DNA of 13,019 nt. It comes from CALBTQ01 sp036743315. Lineage in GTDB: Bacteria; Lernaellota; Lernaellaia; Lernaellales; Lernaellaceae. The stretch's first letter is position 1. Each line of letters opens with the position of its first letter. The notes under the pieces were generated by a model. The model was given only the letters and a program-made list of their open reading frames with translations, was not told the DNA's origin and did no database searches. The DNA lies in NCBI GenBank assembly GCA_036743315.1, contig DAINPV010000084.1, positions 1 through 13,019 on the forward strand. Reading direction: 5' to 3'. The translations under genes and the position numbers were made by a program. Below, piece after piece: positions 7,207-13,019 of the stretch.

Positions 7207-7237
7207 TTGACAAATAAGAATTATGGTTCGATATTAA
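7207..7237 (+). promoter_or_regulatory. Promoter candidate of the 7293-8634 operon
   Basis: A consensus TTGACA (7207-7212) is followed by ATATTA or TATTAA (7231-7237) at 18 or 19 nt, in a strongly AT-rich stretch. The GTGCGCGCACC leader of the neighbouring divergent gene is absent, so this operon is probably controlled differently. Confidence 0.4.
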
Positions 7238-7292
7238 GATAATAATAAAACTATCAATATTGAAACTGGGATAAGAAATGGGAGATACAGAT

Positions 7293-8609
7293 ATGATGCG
7301 AAAGCATTTCTGTTCCAAATCGAAATTGGCACTTTTCTCATTATTGACATTAACTTTTCTTTTTTGTGGATGTTTTTCCTGCAACAGTGTTAATGGTGAT
7401 GACGATGACAATGATGACGAAAATGATGAAGCCTACTGCGATATTGATGAAGAAAATTTGTCTGAAGTGCCTTTCTCGGCTTTTCAAACCGATTGCCCAA
7501 AAAATCTCGGCATGAATCTATCCTTGGAAAAAGTATTGGCAGACGATACGTTGACGATAATCGAAGCGCGAGGCAGTTACAGTATCAACAATGATAATTC
7601 CTACTTTTTACGTGGTGACGGGCTGGGCGACGCTCTTTGTTTCGATAAAATCGAAAACGCCGGGTCCTATGCGGTGCGAACGCAAAATCTGGAATGCGCC
7701 AAAAAAGTATCTTTTCATGTAGTAACCAGCACCGATCCCTCTGCTGTACCGTTATGCTCGCTATCTTTCACCGTGGATGTGTCATGCGATGACGATGACG
7801 ATGACGATACAGGTGATGATGACGATGACGATGACACTGGTGACGATGATACCGGCGATGACGACACCGGCGACGATGACATCGACGACGATGATACCGG
7901 CGATGACGACACCGGCGACGATGACACCGGCGACGATGACACCGGCGATGATGATACGATGGACGATGACACCGCTGATGACGACACTGCCGACGATGAC
8001 ACCGCTGATGACGACACTGTCGGTGACATTTTTGAAGAAGATTTCGAAAGCTACACGAATGGGCCGTTGGGCTCTCCATGGTACGAAATTTTCCAGGGCG
8101 GTATCAGCACGCACACCGTAGTGGCGCTAAAAGCCGGTTCCGGTAAAGTAATGTTACAGACCGGCGGCACCACCGCGGCCGACTATATAGGCAGCGAGTT
8201 GGACTTTACCAATACCGCAGCAGACCTGCAGGTCGACTTCGATGTGTGGATCGAATCGGGTGCAGAATTCGGTTTCCGTATTTATTCATACGACGATACT
8301 TTCGGCCAGTACTTCGATGAAGTGCAGCTCTCCTATGACGACACCACAGGTTTGCGTGCTGTTGACTGGTCTCTTCCTGATTATGTCAATTGCGATTCTA
8401 TCACTAGCGAAACTTGGTCGACATTTACCATAGACATAGACTTTGATGACGGAGAATTTGATTTATTGATCAATGGATCATTGACTTCTTGCAATGGCTT
8501 GGGCATGCACTGGGCCGACGGCAACCCCATGGGCTCGCTCAGCGTAATTGACTGGTCCGATGACGGCTACGGCGGTATAGTCAAATTTGATAATATTCGA
8601 GGACATTAA
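7293..8609 (+). CDS. Modular Asp-linker lipoprotein, modules C and B
   Basis: 438 residues from ATG 7293, chosen because GGGAGA lies 7 nt upstream; an in-frame ATG at 7278 would add five residues. The signal peptide (MMRKHFCSKSKLALFSLLTLTF...) ends in CFSC, and Cys30 is the probable lipidation site by analogy with GVFSC in the next gene. Module C (about 47-165) has six cysteines (49, 68, 116, 135, 155, 165) and the string EARGSYSINNDN-YFLRGDG; the next gene carries a clear homologue. A long linker of about 77 residues (DDDTG units) joins it to module B (about 246-437), with EEDFESYTNGPLGSPW, AEFGFRIYSYDDTFG and GYGGIVKFDN, homologous to modules in the 2921 and 12328 proteins. Asp codons mix GAT and GAC and the GC content is lower than in neighbours, suggesting a different origin. 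Function unknown. Confidence 0.85.
   Translation: MMRKHFCSKSKLALFSLLTLTFLFCGCFSCNSVNGDDDDNDDENDEAYCDIDEENLSEVPFSAFQTDCPKNLGMNLSLEKVLADDTLTIIEARGSYSINNDNSYFLRGDGLGDALCFDKIENAGSYAVRTQNLECAKKVSFHVVTSTDPSAVPLCSLSFTVDVSCDDDDDDDTGDDDDDDDTGDDDTGDDDTGDDDIDDDDTGDDDTGDDDTGDDDTGDDDTMDDDTADDDTADDDTADDDTVGDIFEEDFESYTNGPLGSPWYEIFQGGISTHTVVALKAGSGKVMLQTGGTTAADYIGSELDFTNTAADLQVDFDVWIESGAEFGFRIYSYDDTFGQYFDEVQLSYDDTTGLRAVDWSLPDYVNCDSITSETWSTFTIDIDFDDGEFDLLINGSLTSCNGLGMHWADGNPMGSLSVIDWSDDGYGGIVKFDNIRGH
7788..8018 (+). repeat. Asp-codon tandem repeat in the 7293 protein
   Basis: About fifteen degenerate 15-bp units of the form GAYGAYGACACNGGY encode DDDTG, with variants DDDTA and DDDTM toward the 3' end. GAT and GAC alternate here, unlike the nearly pure GAC tracts at 2996-3169 and 12928-13019. 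Confidence 0.85.
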
Positions 8610-8633
8610 TTGGACTAACTGAAGGGAGGCAAA

Positions 8634-9824
8634 ATGCATTCTTTTCGAATTTTTCTGTTTTGCGGAATAATCGGCGCTGTTTTATTAGCGGGAGTTTTCT
8701 CTTGCGGCGACGACGATGATGATGATAGCGACGACGATGACGACGATGAAGCCTATTGCGACATCGATGGGGAAGGGCTTGTGGAAGTGCCGTTCAGTAA
8801 TTTCAGCAGTGATTGTAACGGCTCGATAGGCGTCGCCTTCACCTTGGAAAAGGTCCTTGCCAACGACACTCTGACCATTTTCGAAGCGCGAGGCAGCTAC
8901 AGCATCAACAACGACAACATCTATTATCTTCGGGGTGATGGTCTGGGCGACGCATTGTGCTTTGATCGCATTAACAATTCCGGATCCTATTCCAGCCGGA
9001 ATCAATCGCTGTCGTGCGTCAACCACGTTTCCTTTGATGTGGTTACCAGTGCCAGTCCCGATGCAGTAGCTTTTTGCACGTTGTCTTTTGTTGTCGACAT
9101 TTCCTGTGACGATCCGGATGATGATGACGATGATTTCGTCGATGACGATGACGATGATGATGACGATTCAATTTCCTGCGAGGATGCTTGGACGTTCTTC
9201 GACGACTGCGGTTGGTATTTGGAGGATGAAGAAGGCTGCCCGATCGATGTGGCCGATCTTATCACTTGGTGTGAAGAAGGTGAATCTTTCTATGGCGATT
9301 CGGGCTATGATTGTCTTGTGGACAATATCGGTAATTGTGATGAAGCAGCATCCTGCATTGAAGATGTGCTTTCTGGTAATGCAGATGATGACGATACCAG
9401 CGATGATGACGATGATAGCGATGCACCCATACTGAGCGCGGGCGGCTGGGACCCGGCCACCACGATCCTCGGCGAGTTCACTGGTTACGATGAGCGGATG
9501 TACTACAGCTTTCTGTTCTGGAGCGTCTGCGATCTCGATAACGATCTGCTGCCCGAAGGAGAAATATTTATTTATCAAAGCGGCACGACCAGCCCGTTCC
9601 TGTTTGTCGATTTAACGTGGGCTGATTTAAACAATCCTCCGGACTGCGACTTGGGAAACGTCGGCGATTGCGATAATCCAGTCCAGACCGGCACCAACGT
9701 TCTCTTCGCTCCAGAAAGCGATCCGGGCACTCCGGGCACCTATTGCGCCGACATCGAAGCCACTGACAACGCGGGCAACTTCAGCAACCTGCTGGACAAC
9801 TTGTGCGTGACGCACAATCCTTAA
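8634..9824 (+). CDS. Modular Asp-linker lipoprotein, modules C, D and A
   Basis: 396 residues, 24 nt downstream of the 7293 gene and probably co-transcribed; AGGGAGG lies 4 nt before the ATG. The signal peptide ends GVFSC (Cys24). Module C (about 40-158) matches the preceding protein along its whole length, including six cysteines, LEKVLA-DTLTI-EARGSYSINN and LRGDGLGDALCFD. After an Asp run comes module D (about 180-248), a small domain with seven cysteines (ISCEDAWTFFDDCGW, EGC, TWC, YDC, GNC, ASC). A third Asp linker leads to module A (about 264-396), with SVCDLDNDLLPEG and DNAGNFSN, homologous to the middle of the 2921 protein. Cysteines suit disulfide formation outside the cytoplasm. No catalytic motif was recognised; a surface-binding or structural role is only a guess. 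Confidence 0.85.
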   Translation: MHSFRIFLFCGIIGAVLLAGVFSCGDDDDDDSDDDDDDEAYCDIDGEGLVEVPFSNFSSDCNGSIGVAFTLEKVLANDTLTIFEARGSYSINNDNIYYLRGDGLGDALCFDRINNSGSYSSRNQSLSCVNHVSFDVVTSASPDAVAFCTLSFVVDISCDDPDDDDDDFVDDDDDDDDDSISCEDAWTFFDDCGWYLEDEEGCPIDVADLITWCEEGESFYGDSGYDCLVDNIGNCDEAASCIEDVLSGNADDDDTSDDDDDSDAPILSAGGWDPATTILGEFTGYDERMYYSFLFWSVCDLDNDLLPEGEIFIYQSGTTSPFLFVDLTWADLNNPPDCDLGNVGDCDNPVQTGTNVLFAPESDPGTPGTYCADIEATDNAGNFSNLLDNLCVTHNP

Positions 9825-9846
9825 TCGATAGGGAACATTTTAAACG

Positions 9847-9879
9847 AAAAAACCGCCGCGGAATCCGCAACGGTTTTTT
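9847..9879. terminator. Bidirectional terminator with nested stems
   Basis: A 9-bp outer stem AAAAAACCG / CGGTTTTTT (9847-9855 with 9871-9879) encloses an inner GCGG-AAT-CCGC stem (9858-9868). A/U flanks on both sides let it stop the lipoprotein operon on plus, 23 nt after its stop codon, and tRNA transcription on minus. Confidence 0.85.
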
Positions 9880-9885
9880 GTTTTG

Positions 9886-9958
<73 letters not shown>

Positions 9959-9970
9959 GAAAGGATGGTT

Positions 9971-9999
9971 TTTCTACCACCCTTTTTTTGGCAAGTCAA
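9971..9999 (-). promoter_or_regulatory. Promoter of tRNA-Ala
   Basis: On minus, TTGACT (9999-9994) and TAGAAA (9976-9971) are separated by exactly 17 nt. Initiation would fall a few nucleotides before the mature 5' end. It lies in the 59-bp gap downstream of ppiD, so the tRNA can be expressed independently. Confidence 0.6.
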
Positions 10000-10017
10000 G
10001 CAGTTTGACGGCGCTTT

Positions 10018-11979
10018 TCAGCGCGTCTTGGCGCGGGCGCGCAGGGCTTCCATCGCCTCTTCGTTGGTGACGACTTTGATGCTCTTGCGCGCCTGTTCCA
10101 TCCAGGCCTGCAACGTGATCTGCGCTTTCTGTTCCTTGAGCTCGTCGCGCAGACTTTCCTTCTCGGCGGAGAAATCGGCGTCTTGCGGTTTTTCGCGTTT
10201 GTCCAGCACGCCGACGATCGCGTTGTTGCCGCTGATGAACGGCTCGGGCAGCAGGGGCTGCTCGGGCGTCAGCTCGAAGGCGGCGGCCAGCAGCGCCGGC
10301 GCCATGCCGATCTTCGGGATCGTCGCGTTCTGTCGCGTGAACATGTCCGTGTTTTCCACTTCCAGATCGTACGCCTTGGCGACGGCCTCCAGGGACTGCC
10401 CCGCGCGCAGCATCGCCACCAGGCCCGCGGCTTTTTCCTTGAGCAGGTTTTCGATGCGCGTCTTGCGCATGTTCGCGCGCACTTTATCGTCCACCTCGAC
10501 CAGCTCGGCCGCATGTTCCTTGACGATGTGCGTGAGCTGCATCAGGTACACCGCGCCGCCGCCGCTGATCGGTTCGCTGATTTCGCCTTCCGCCATCGAG
10601 AACGCCATGCGCGTGGCGGCAAAGCCGTCGGCCAAGCCCGGCACCGGCGTGTCGAGCGCGAAGAACGAACTCGTGGCCACCTTCAGGTCGCGCTCTTTGC
10701 CGAAGTCCATCAGGCTTTCGCCCTTGTTGATCAGCGCGCGCAATTCCTTGGCTTTGGTCATCGCCAGTTCCTGCGCCCGTTCGTGGCTCAGCGCGCTCTC
10801 GATGAGATCGCGCACTTCCTCCACCGGCTGCACGCCTTGCGGACGCTTGTCCACGACTTTGATGATGTGGAAGCCGAAGTTCGTCTCCACCACCTCGGAC
10901 AATTCGCCGGGCTGCAGCGAGAACGCCGCGTCGTCGAAGGCCGGAACCATTTTGCCGCGACCGAACCAATTCAGGTCGCCGCCGTTGTTCTTGGTGCCCG
11001 GATCGTCGCTGACGGCTTTGGCCAGTTCGGCGAAGTCGGCGCCGTCCTTGATCTGCTTGAGCAGCCCTTCCGCCTTGGCGCGGGCCGCGTCCTTTTCTTC
11101 CTGGGCGGCGCCGGGCTCCACTTTGACCAGAATGTGGCTCGCCTTGACTTCTTCCTCGTGCGTGAAGCGCTCGATGTTCTTGTTGTAGAACTCGTCGATT
11201 TCCGCGTCGGAGATTTCCACGTCGCCGGTATAATCGTCGGGGCTCAGCACCAACGTATCGACCTTGCGCATTTCGGGCACCTGGAATTTATCGCGGTTCG
11301 CCTCGAAGTGCGCTTTGACTTCCTCGTCGGTGAAATTGATCTCCTGCTCGACCTGCTTGGCCGGCAGCTTGACGAAATTCAGGCTGACCTTGTCGTTGCG
11401 GCCCTGCCATTCCTCGAAGACTTCGCCGTCCGAAACCTTCACCGTGGAGAAGATCAGGTGCCGCAGCTTGTTCGACAACAGTTCGCGCCGCTGTTCGGCT
11501 TCGAATTCCGAGGGCGTCATGCGGTTGCTACGCAGCAACTGAATGTAGCGCTGCCGATCGAAGCGGCCGTTCACCTGAAAGGCGGGAATGCGGTAGATGT
11601 TCTGCGCCAACTCGGTGTCGGAAACGACCAGTCCCAACTGCTTGGCCAGGATTTCGATCACCCGCTCGTTGATCATCTGGTTGAGTGCCTGCGTCGGCAG
11701 ATCGATCTGGGCCAGCATCTGGTCGGCCGCGTCGCCGAGCATCTCTTTGTAGCGGTTTTCCAGATAACGCACCGCCGAGGACATCGCCGCCAGGTCGATG
11801 GGCGCGCCGTCCACCTTGGCGAACCAGATCTCGCTCGTCCCGTCTGGGCCGCCTTTGTTCGTCGATTTGGACACATAGGCGATGGCGCCGAAACCGATAA
11901 TGAAGCTCGCCGCGACAATCAGCAGCAGGATTTTAATCAAGCGCGATTTCTTGTGACGACGAAGAAAGCTTAAAGCCAT
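10018..11979 (-). CDS. ppiD: PpiD/SurA-type peptidyl-prolyl cis-trans isomerase
   Basis: A 653-residue membrane-anchored periplasmic folding factor, close in size to E. coli PpiD (623). A basic N-terminus (RRHKKSRLIK) precedes one transmembrane segment (about 15-36), giving an N-in, periplasm-out topology. A SurA-N-like helical chaperone region spans about 50-190 (LNQMINERVIEILAKQLGL, FQVNGRFDRQRYIQLLRSN). A single parvulin domain spans about 277-380 (VKASHILVKV, ADFAELAKAVSDDPGTKNNG, GDLNWFGRGKMVPAFDDAAF, NFGFHIIKVVDKRP). The remaining C-terminal 270 residues are probably a second chaperone lobe. The family assists outer-membrane and secreted protein folding at the Sec exit, which fits a genome rich in exported proteins, though no direct link is shown. 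ATG 11979 has GGGG 8 nt upstream; a TTG at 11985 is less likely. Confidence 0.9.
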   Translation of the reverse strand: MALSFLRRHKKSRLIKILLLIVAASFIIGFGAIAYVSKSTNKGGPDGTSEIWFAKVDGAPIDLAAMSSAVRYLENRYKEMLGDAADQMLAQIDLPTQALNQMINERVIEILAKQLGLVVSDTELAQNIYRIPAFQVNGRFDRQRYIQLLRSNRMTPSEFEAEQRRELLSNKLRHLIFSTVKVSDGEVFEEWQGRNDKVSLNFVKLPAKQVEQEINFTDEEVKAHFEANRDKFQVPEMRKVDTLVLSPDDYTGDVEISDAEIDEFYNKNIERFTHEEEVKASHILVKVEPGAAQEEKDAARAKAEGLLKQIKDGADFAELAKAVSDDPGTKNNGGDLNWFGRGKMVPAFDDAAFSLQPGELSEVVETNFGFHIIKVVDKRPQGVQPVEEVRDLIESALSHERAQELAMTKAKELRALINKGESLMDFGKERDLKVATSSFFALDTPVPGLADGFAATRMAFSMAEGEISEPISGGGAVYLMQLTHIVKEHAAELVEVDDKVRANMRKTRIENLLKEKAAGLVAMLRAGQSLEAVAKAYDLEVENTDMFTRQNATIPKIGMAPALLAAAFELTPEQPLLPEPFISGNNAIVGVLDKREKPQDADFSAEKESLRDELKEQKAQITLQAWMEQARKSIKVVTNEEAMEALRARAKTR

Positions 11980-12016
11980 AAACAAAACCCCATGCTTGGA
12001 TCAAGTTCAACGGCGC

Positions 12017-12045
12017 AACCTACACCACGAACAAGTAAAAATCAA
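12017..12045 (-). promoter_or_regulatory. Promoter candidate of ppiD
   Basis: On minus, TTGATT (12045-12040), a 17-nt spacer and TAGGTT (12022-12017), about 38 nt before the ATG at 11979. The -10 is only a half match to consensus, but the same TAGGTT with a TTGATC occurs at 12265-12238. Confidence 0.35.
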
Positions 12046-12139
12046 GCACGACCCGGCAGAGGATGAAGCCCGCGTCGCCAGGGGGCGGGCGGCGCCGGAG
12101 CGCGACGGTTTCGCCGAGTGATTCCTTTGTGATATCAAT

Positions 12140-12231
12140 AAAAAAAAGGCCTCAACCCAAGCTGGATTCCAGGAAGGGATCGGCGGACAAAGGAGGGGGC
12201 AAGCCGCTCGGCGAGGCCGTGTCATTCCATC
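12140..12231 (-). ncRNA. Candidate small RNA with closing stem and U-tract
   Basis: On minus, GGCCTC (12218-12213) can pair with GAGGCC (12153-12148), closing a region of about 70 nt that contains smaller hairpins such as GCC-GAGC-GGC. Eight T follow at once. A promoter-like pair lies upstream: TTGATC (12265-12260), 16 nt, TAGGTT (12243-12238). No known RNA family was recognised. It could equally be untranslated debris or a back-up terminator, since the closing stem is short and its arms are far apart. Confidence 0.25.
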
Positions 12232-12280
12232 CACCCCAACCTAATCATCCCTGTTGCGCGATCAATCGCCGATGCAGGCA

Positions 12281-12310
12281 AAAAAAAAGCCGGTCCGAAG
12301 ACCGGCTTTT
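12281..12310 (-). terminator. Rho-independent terminator of the truncated lipoprotein gene
   Basis: A 7-bp GC-rich stem GCCGGTC/GACCGGC with loop CGAA is extended by four A-T pairs. On minus it runs straight into T8. It lies 18 nt after the stop codon at 12328. Confidence 0.9.
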
Positions 12311-12327
12311 AATGAAGTTCGATGTTT

Positions 12328-13019
12328 TTACAAAAGTGAGCCGACGATGTTGTCGAATTTGACAACGCCGCCGTAGCCGTCATCGGACCAATCGATGATG
12401 GCGATGGATCCGATCGGGTTGCCGTCGGCCCAGTGCATGCCCAAGCCGTTGCAGGACGAAGCCGCGCCGTTGATTTTCACGTCGAACGTGCCGCCGTCGT
12501 GGTCGATGACCACGCTGACCGTCGCCCAGGTCTGGCTGGTGATTGTGCCGCAGTTGACGTAATCCGGAATGAGCCAGAGCCAGTCAACGCCGCGCAGGCC
12601 GGTCGTGTCGTCATAGGAAATCTGCACTTCGTCGAAGTACTGGCCGAAGGTCGGGTCGTACTGATAAATACGAAGGTCGAATTCCGCCGCCGTGTCGATC
12701 CACACGTCGAAGTCGATCGACAAATCGGCCGCAGTCTCAGTGAAATCCAACTCGCTGCCGATGTAGTCACTCGCGGTCGTCCCACCGGTCTGGACCATCA
12801 CCTGGCCGGAGCCGGCTTTCAACGCCGCGACCGTGTGCGTGCTCGAGCCGCCCAGGAAAATGTTGTACCACGGGGAGCCCAGGTTGCCGGGGGTGTAGCT
12901 CTCGAAGTCTTCTTCGAAGATGTCGCCGCCGGTGTCGTCGTCGCCGGTGTCATCGTCGCCGGTGTCGTCGTCGCCGGTGTCGTCGTCGCCGGTGTCGTCG
13001 TCGCCGGTGTCGTCGTCGC
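12328..13019 (-). CDS. Modular Asp-linker protein, C-terminal part (module B)
   Basis: The frame is open from the right edge to TAA at 12328; 229 residues are visible and the N-terminus, presumably with a signal peptide and at least one more module, lies outside. The visible part starts in a perfect DDDTG repeat and continues into module B: GDIFEEDFESYTPGNLGSPW, STHTVAALKAGSGQVMVQTGG, AEFDLRIYQYDPTFGQYFDE, LGMHWADGNPIGS and DDGYGGVVKFDN. It is closer to module B of the 7293 protein than to that of the 2921 protein (for example QYFDEVQ-SYDDTTGLR and CNGLGMHWADGNP are shared), yet it uses GC-rich codons like the rest of the window. An ATG at 12822 inside the domain is not the true start. Function unknown. 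Confidence 0.85.
   Translation of the reverse strand, partial: DDDTGDDDTGDDDTGDDDTGDDDTGDDDTGGDIFEEDFESYTPGNLGSPWYNIFLGGSSTHTVAALKAGSGQVMVQTGGTTASDYIGSELDFTETAADLSIDFDVWIDTAAEFDLRIYQYDPTFGQYFDEVQISYDDTTGLRGVDWLWLIPDYVNCGTITSQTWATVSVVIDHDGGTFDVKINGAASSCNGLGMHWADGNPIGSIAIIDWSDDGYGGVVKFDNIVGSLL
12928..13019 (-). repeat. 15-bp tandem repeat encoding DDDTG, cut by the window edge
   Basis: Five full 15-bp units ggtgtcgtcgtcgcc and 14 nt of a sixth, identical except for one base (catcg at 12951-12955). The near-perfect identity indicates recent expansion or conversion, in contrast with the older, degenerate tract at 7788-8018. The array continues past the window. Confidence 0.9.

Larger units (their letters stand above)
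11980..12327. other. 348-bp non-coding gap with regulatory signals
   Basis: No credible gene is seen in either direction; the open frames here have no family resemblance and no ribosome binding site. The gap holds, from right to left on minus, a strong terminator (12281-12310), a promoter-like pair (12265-12238), a possible small RNA (12231-12140) and the ppiD promoter candidate (12045-12017). Confidence 0.6.

Noticed and set aside
6190..7210. Plus-strand frames rich in VVAGVVVDRVV and SSSPVSSS opposite the SUMF1 lipoprotein
   Set aside because: They are complement frames of the Asp-codon tandem repeat; no signal peptide or ribosome binding site supports them.
12007..12234. 75-codon minus-strand frame upstream of ppiD
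   Set aside because: Composition is not protein-like, there is no ribosome binding site, and it overlaps the ppiD promoter candidate and the A-tract region.

Overview
The window looks like chromosomal DNA of a Gram-negative, moderately high-GC bacterium. It has four complete secreted, probably lipid-anchored proteins with Asp-rich linkers (plus the C-terminal part of a fifth protein of the same kind), a PpiD-type periplasmic chaperone and a tRNA-Ala without an encoded CCA. Long Asp runs directly after a lipobox cysteine, SUMF1-domain lipoproteins and a dispersed 'CHLDRSEAEW'-type intergenic repeat recall deltaproteobacterial-grade lineages (Myxococcota, Lernaellota and similar). That placement is an inference; no taxonomic marker is present.

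Left part. Positions 1-1367 (minus) hold the N-terminal 455 residues of an Eco57I-like restriction-modification enzyme that runs off the left edge. A short AT-rich gap follows, then a phospholipase D/cardiolipin-synthase-like gene (1622-2782, minus).

Central part. From 2921 to 9824 there are four extracytoplasmic proteins. Three (2921-4204 plus, 7293-8609 plus, 8634-9824 plus) and the truncated one at 12328-13019 (minus) are built from a small set of reusable modules joined by Asp-rich linkers. Module A is an Ig-like domain with four conserved cysteines, module B a probable jelly-roll domain, module C a six-cysteine domain and module D a small Cys-rich domain. The orders are A-B, C-B, C-D-A and (?)-B. 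The fourth protein (4408-7065, minus) carries a SUMF1 fold and about 500 residues of unrecognised sequence behind the same kind of linker. The genes at 2921 and 7065 share a nearly superimposable promoter and leader: TTTAATAATT, then GTGCGCGCACC, then CAGG(C/T)CAT, then GGAGGGA, with 34 or 35 nt from the palindrome to the ATG. They are therefore probably co-regulated. The genes at 7293 and 8634 lack this leader, are visibly more AT-rich, form a likely two-gene operon and look like a separately acquired unit.

Right part. A nested-stem bidirectional terminator (9847-9879) separates the lipoprotein operon from tRNA-Ala(GGC) (minus, with its own clear promoter) and ppiD (10018-11979, minus). The 348-bp gap 11980-12327 contains a ppiD promoter candidate, a possible small RNA with promoter and U-tract terminator, and a strong terminator for the truncated module-B gene.

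The best candidates for something undescribed are the linker-joined modular lipoprotein family and the shared palindromic leader that appears to control some of its members.
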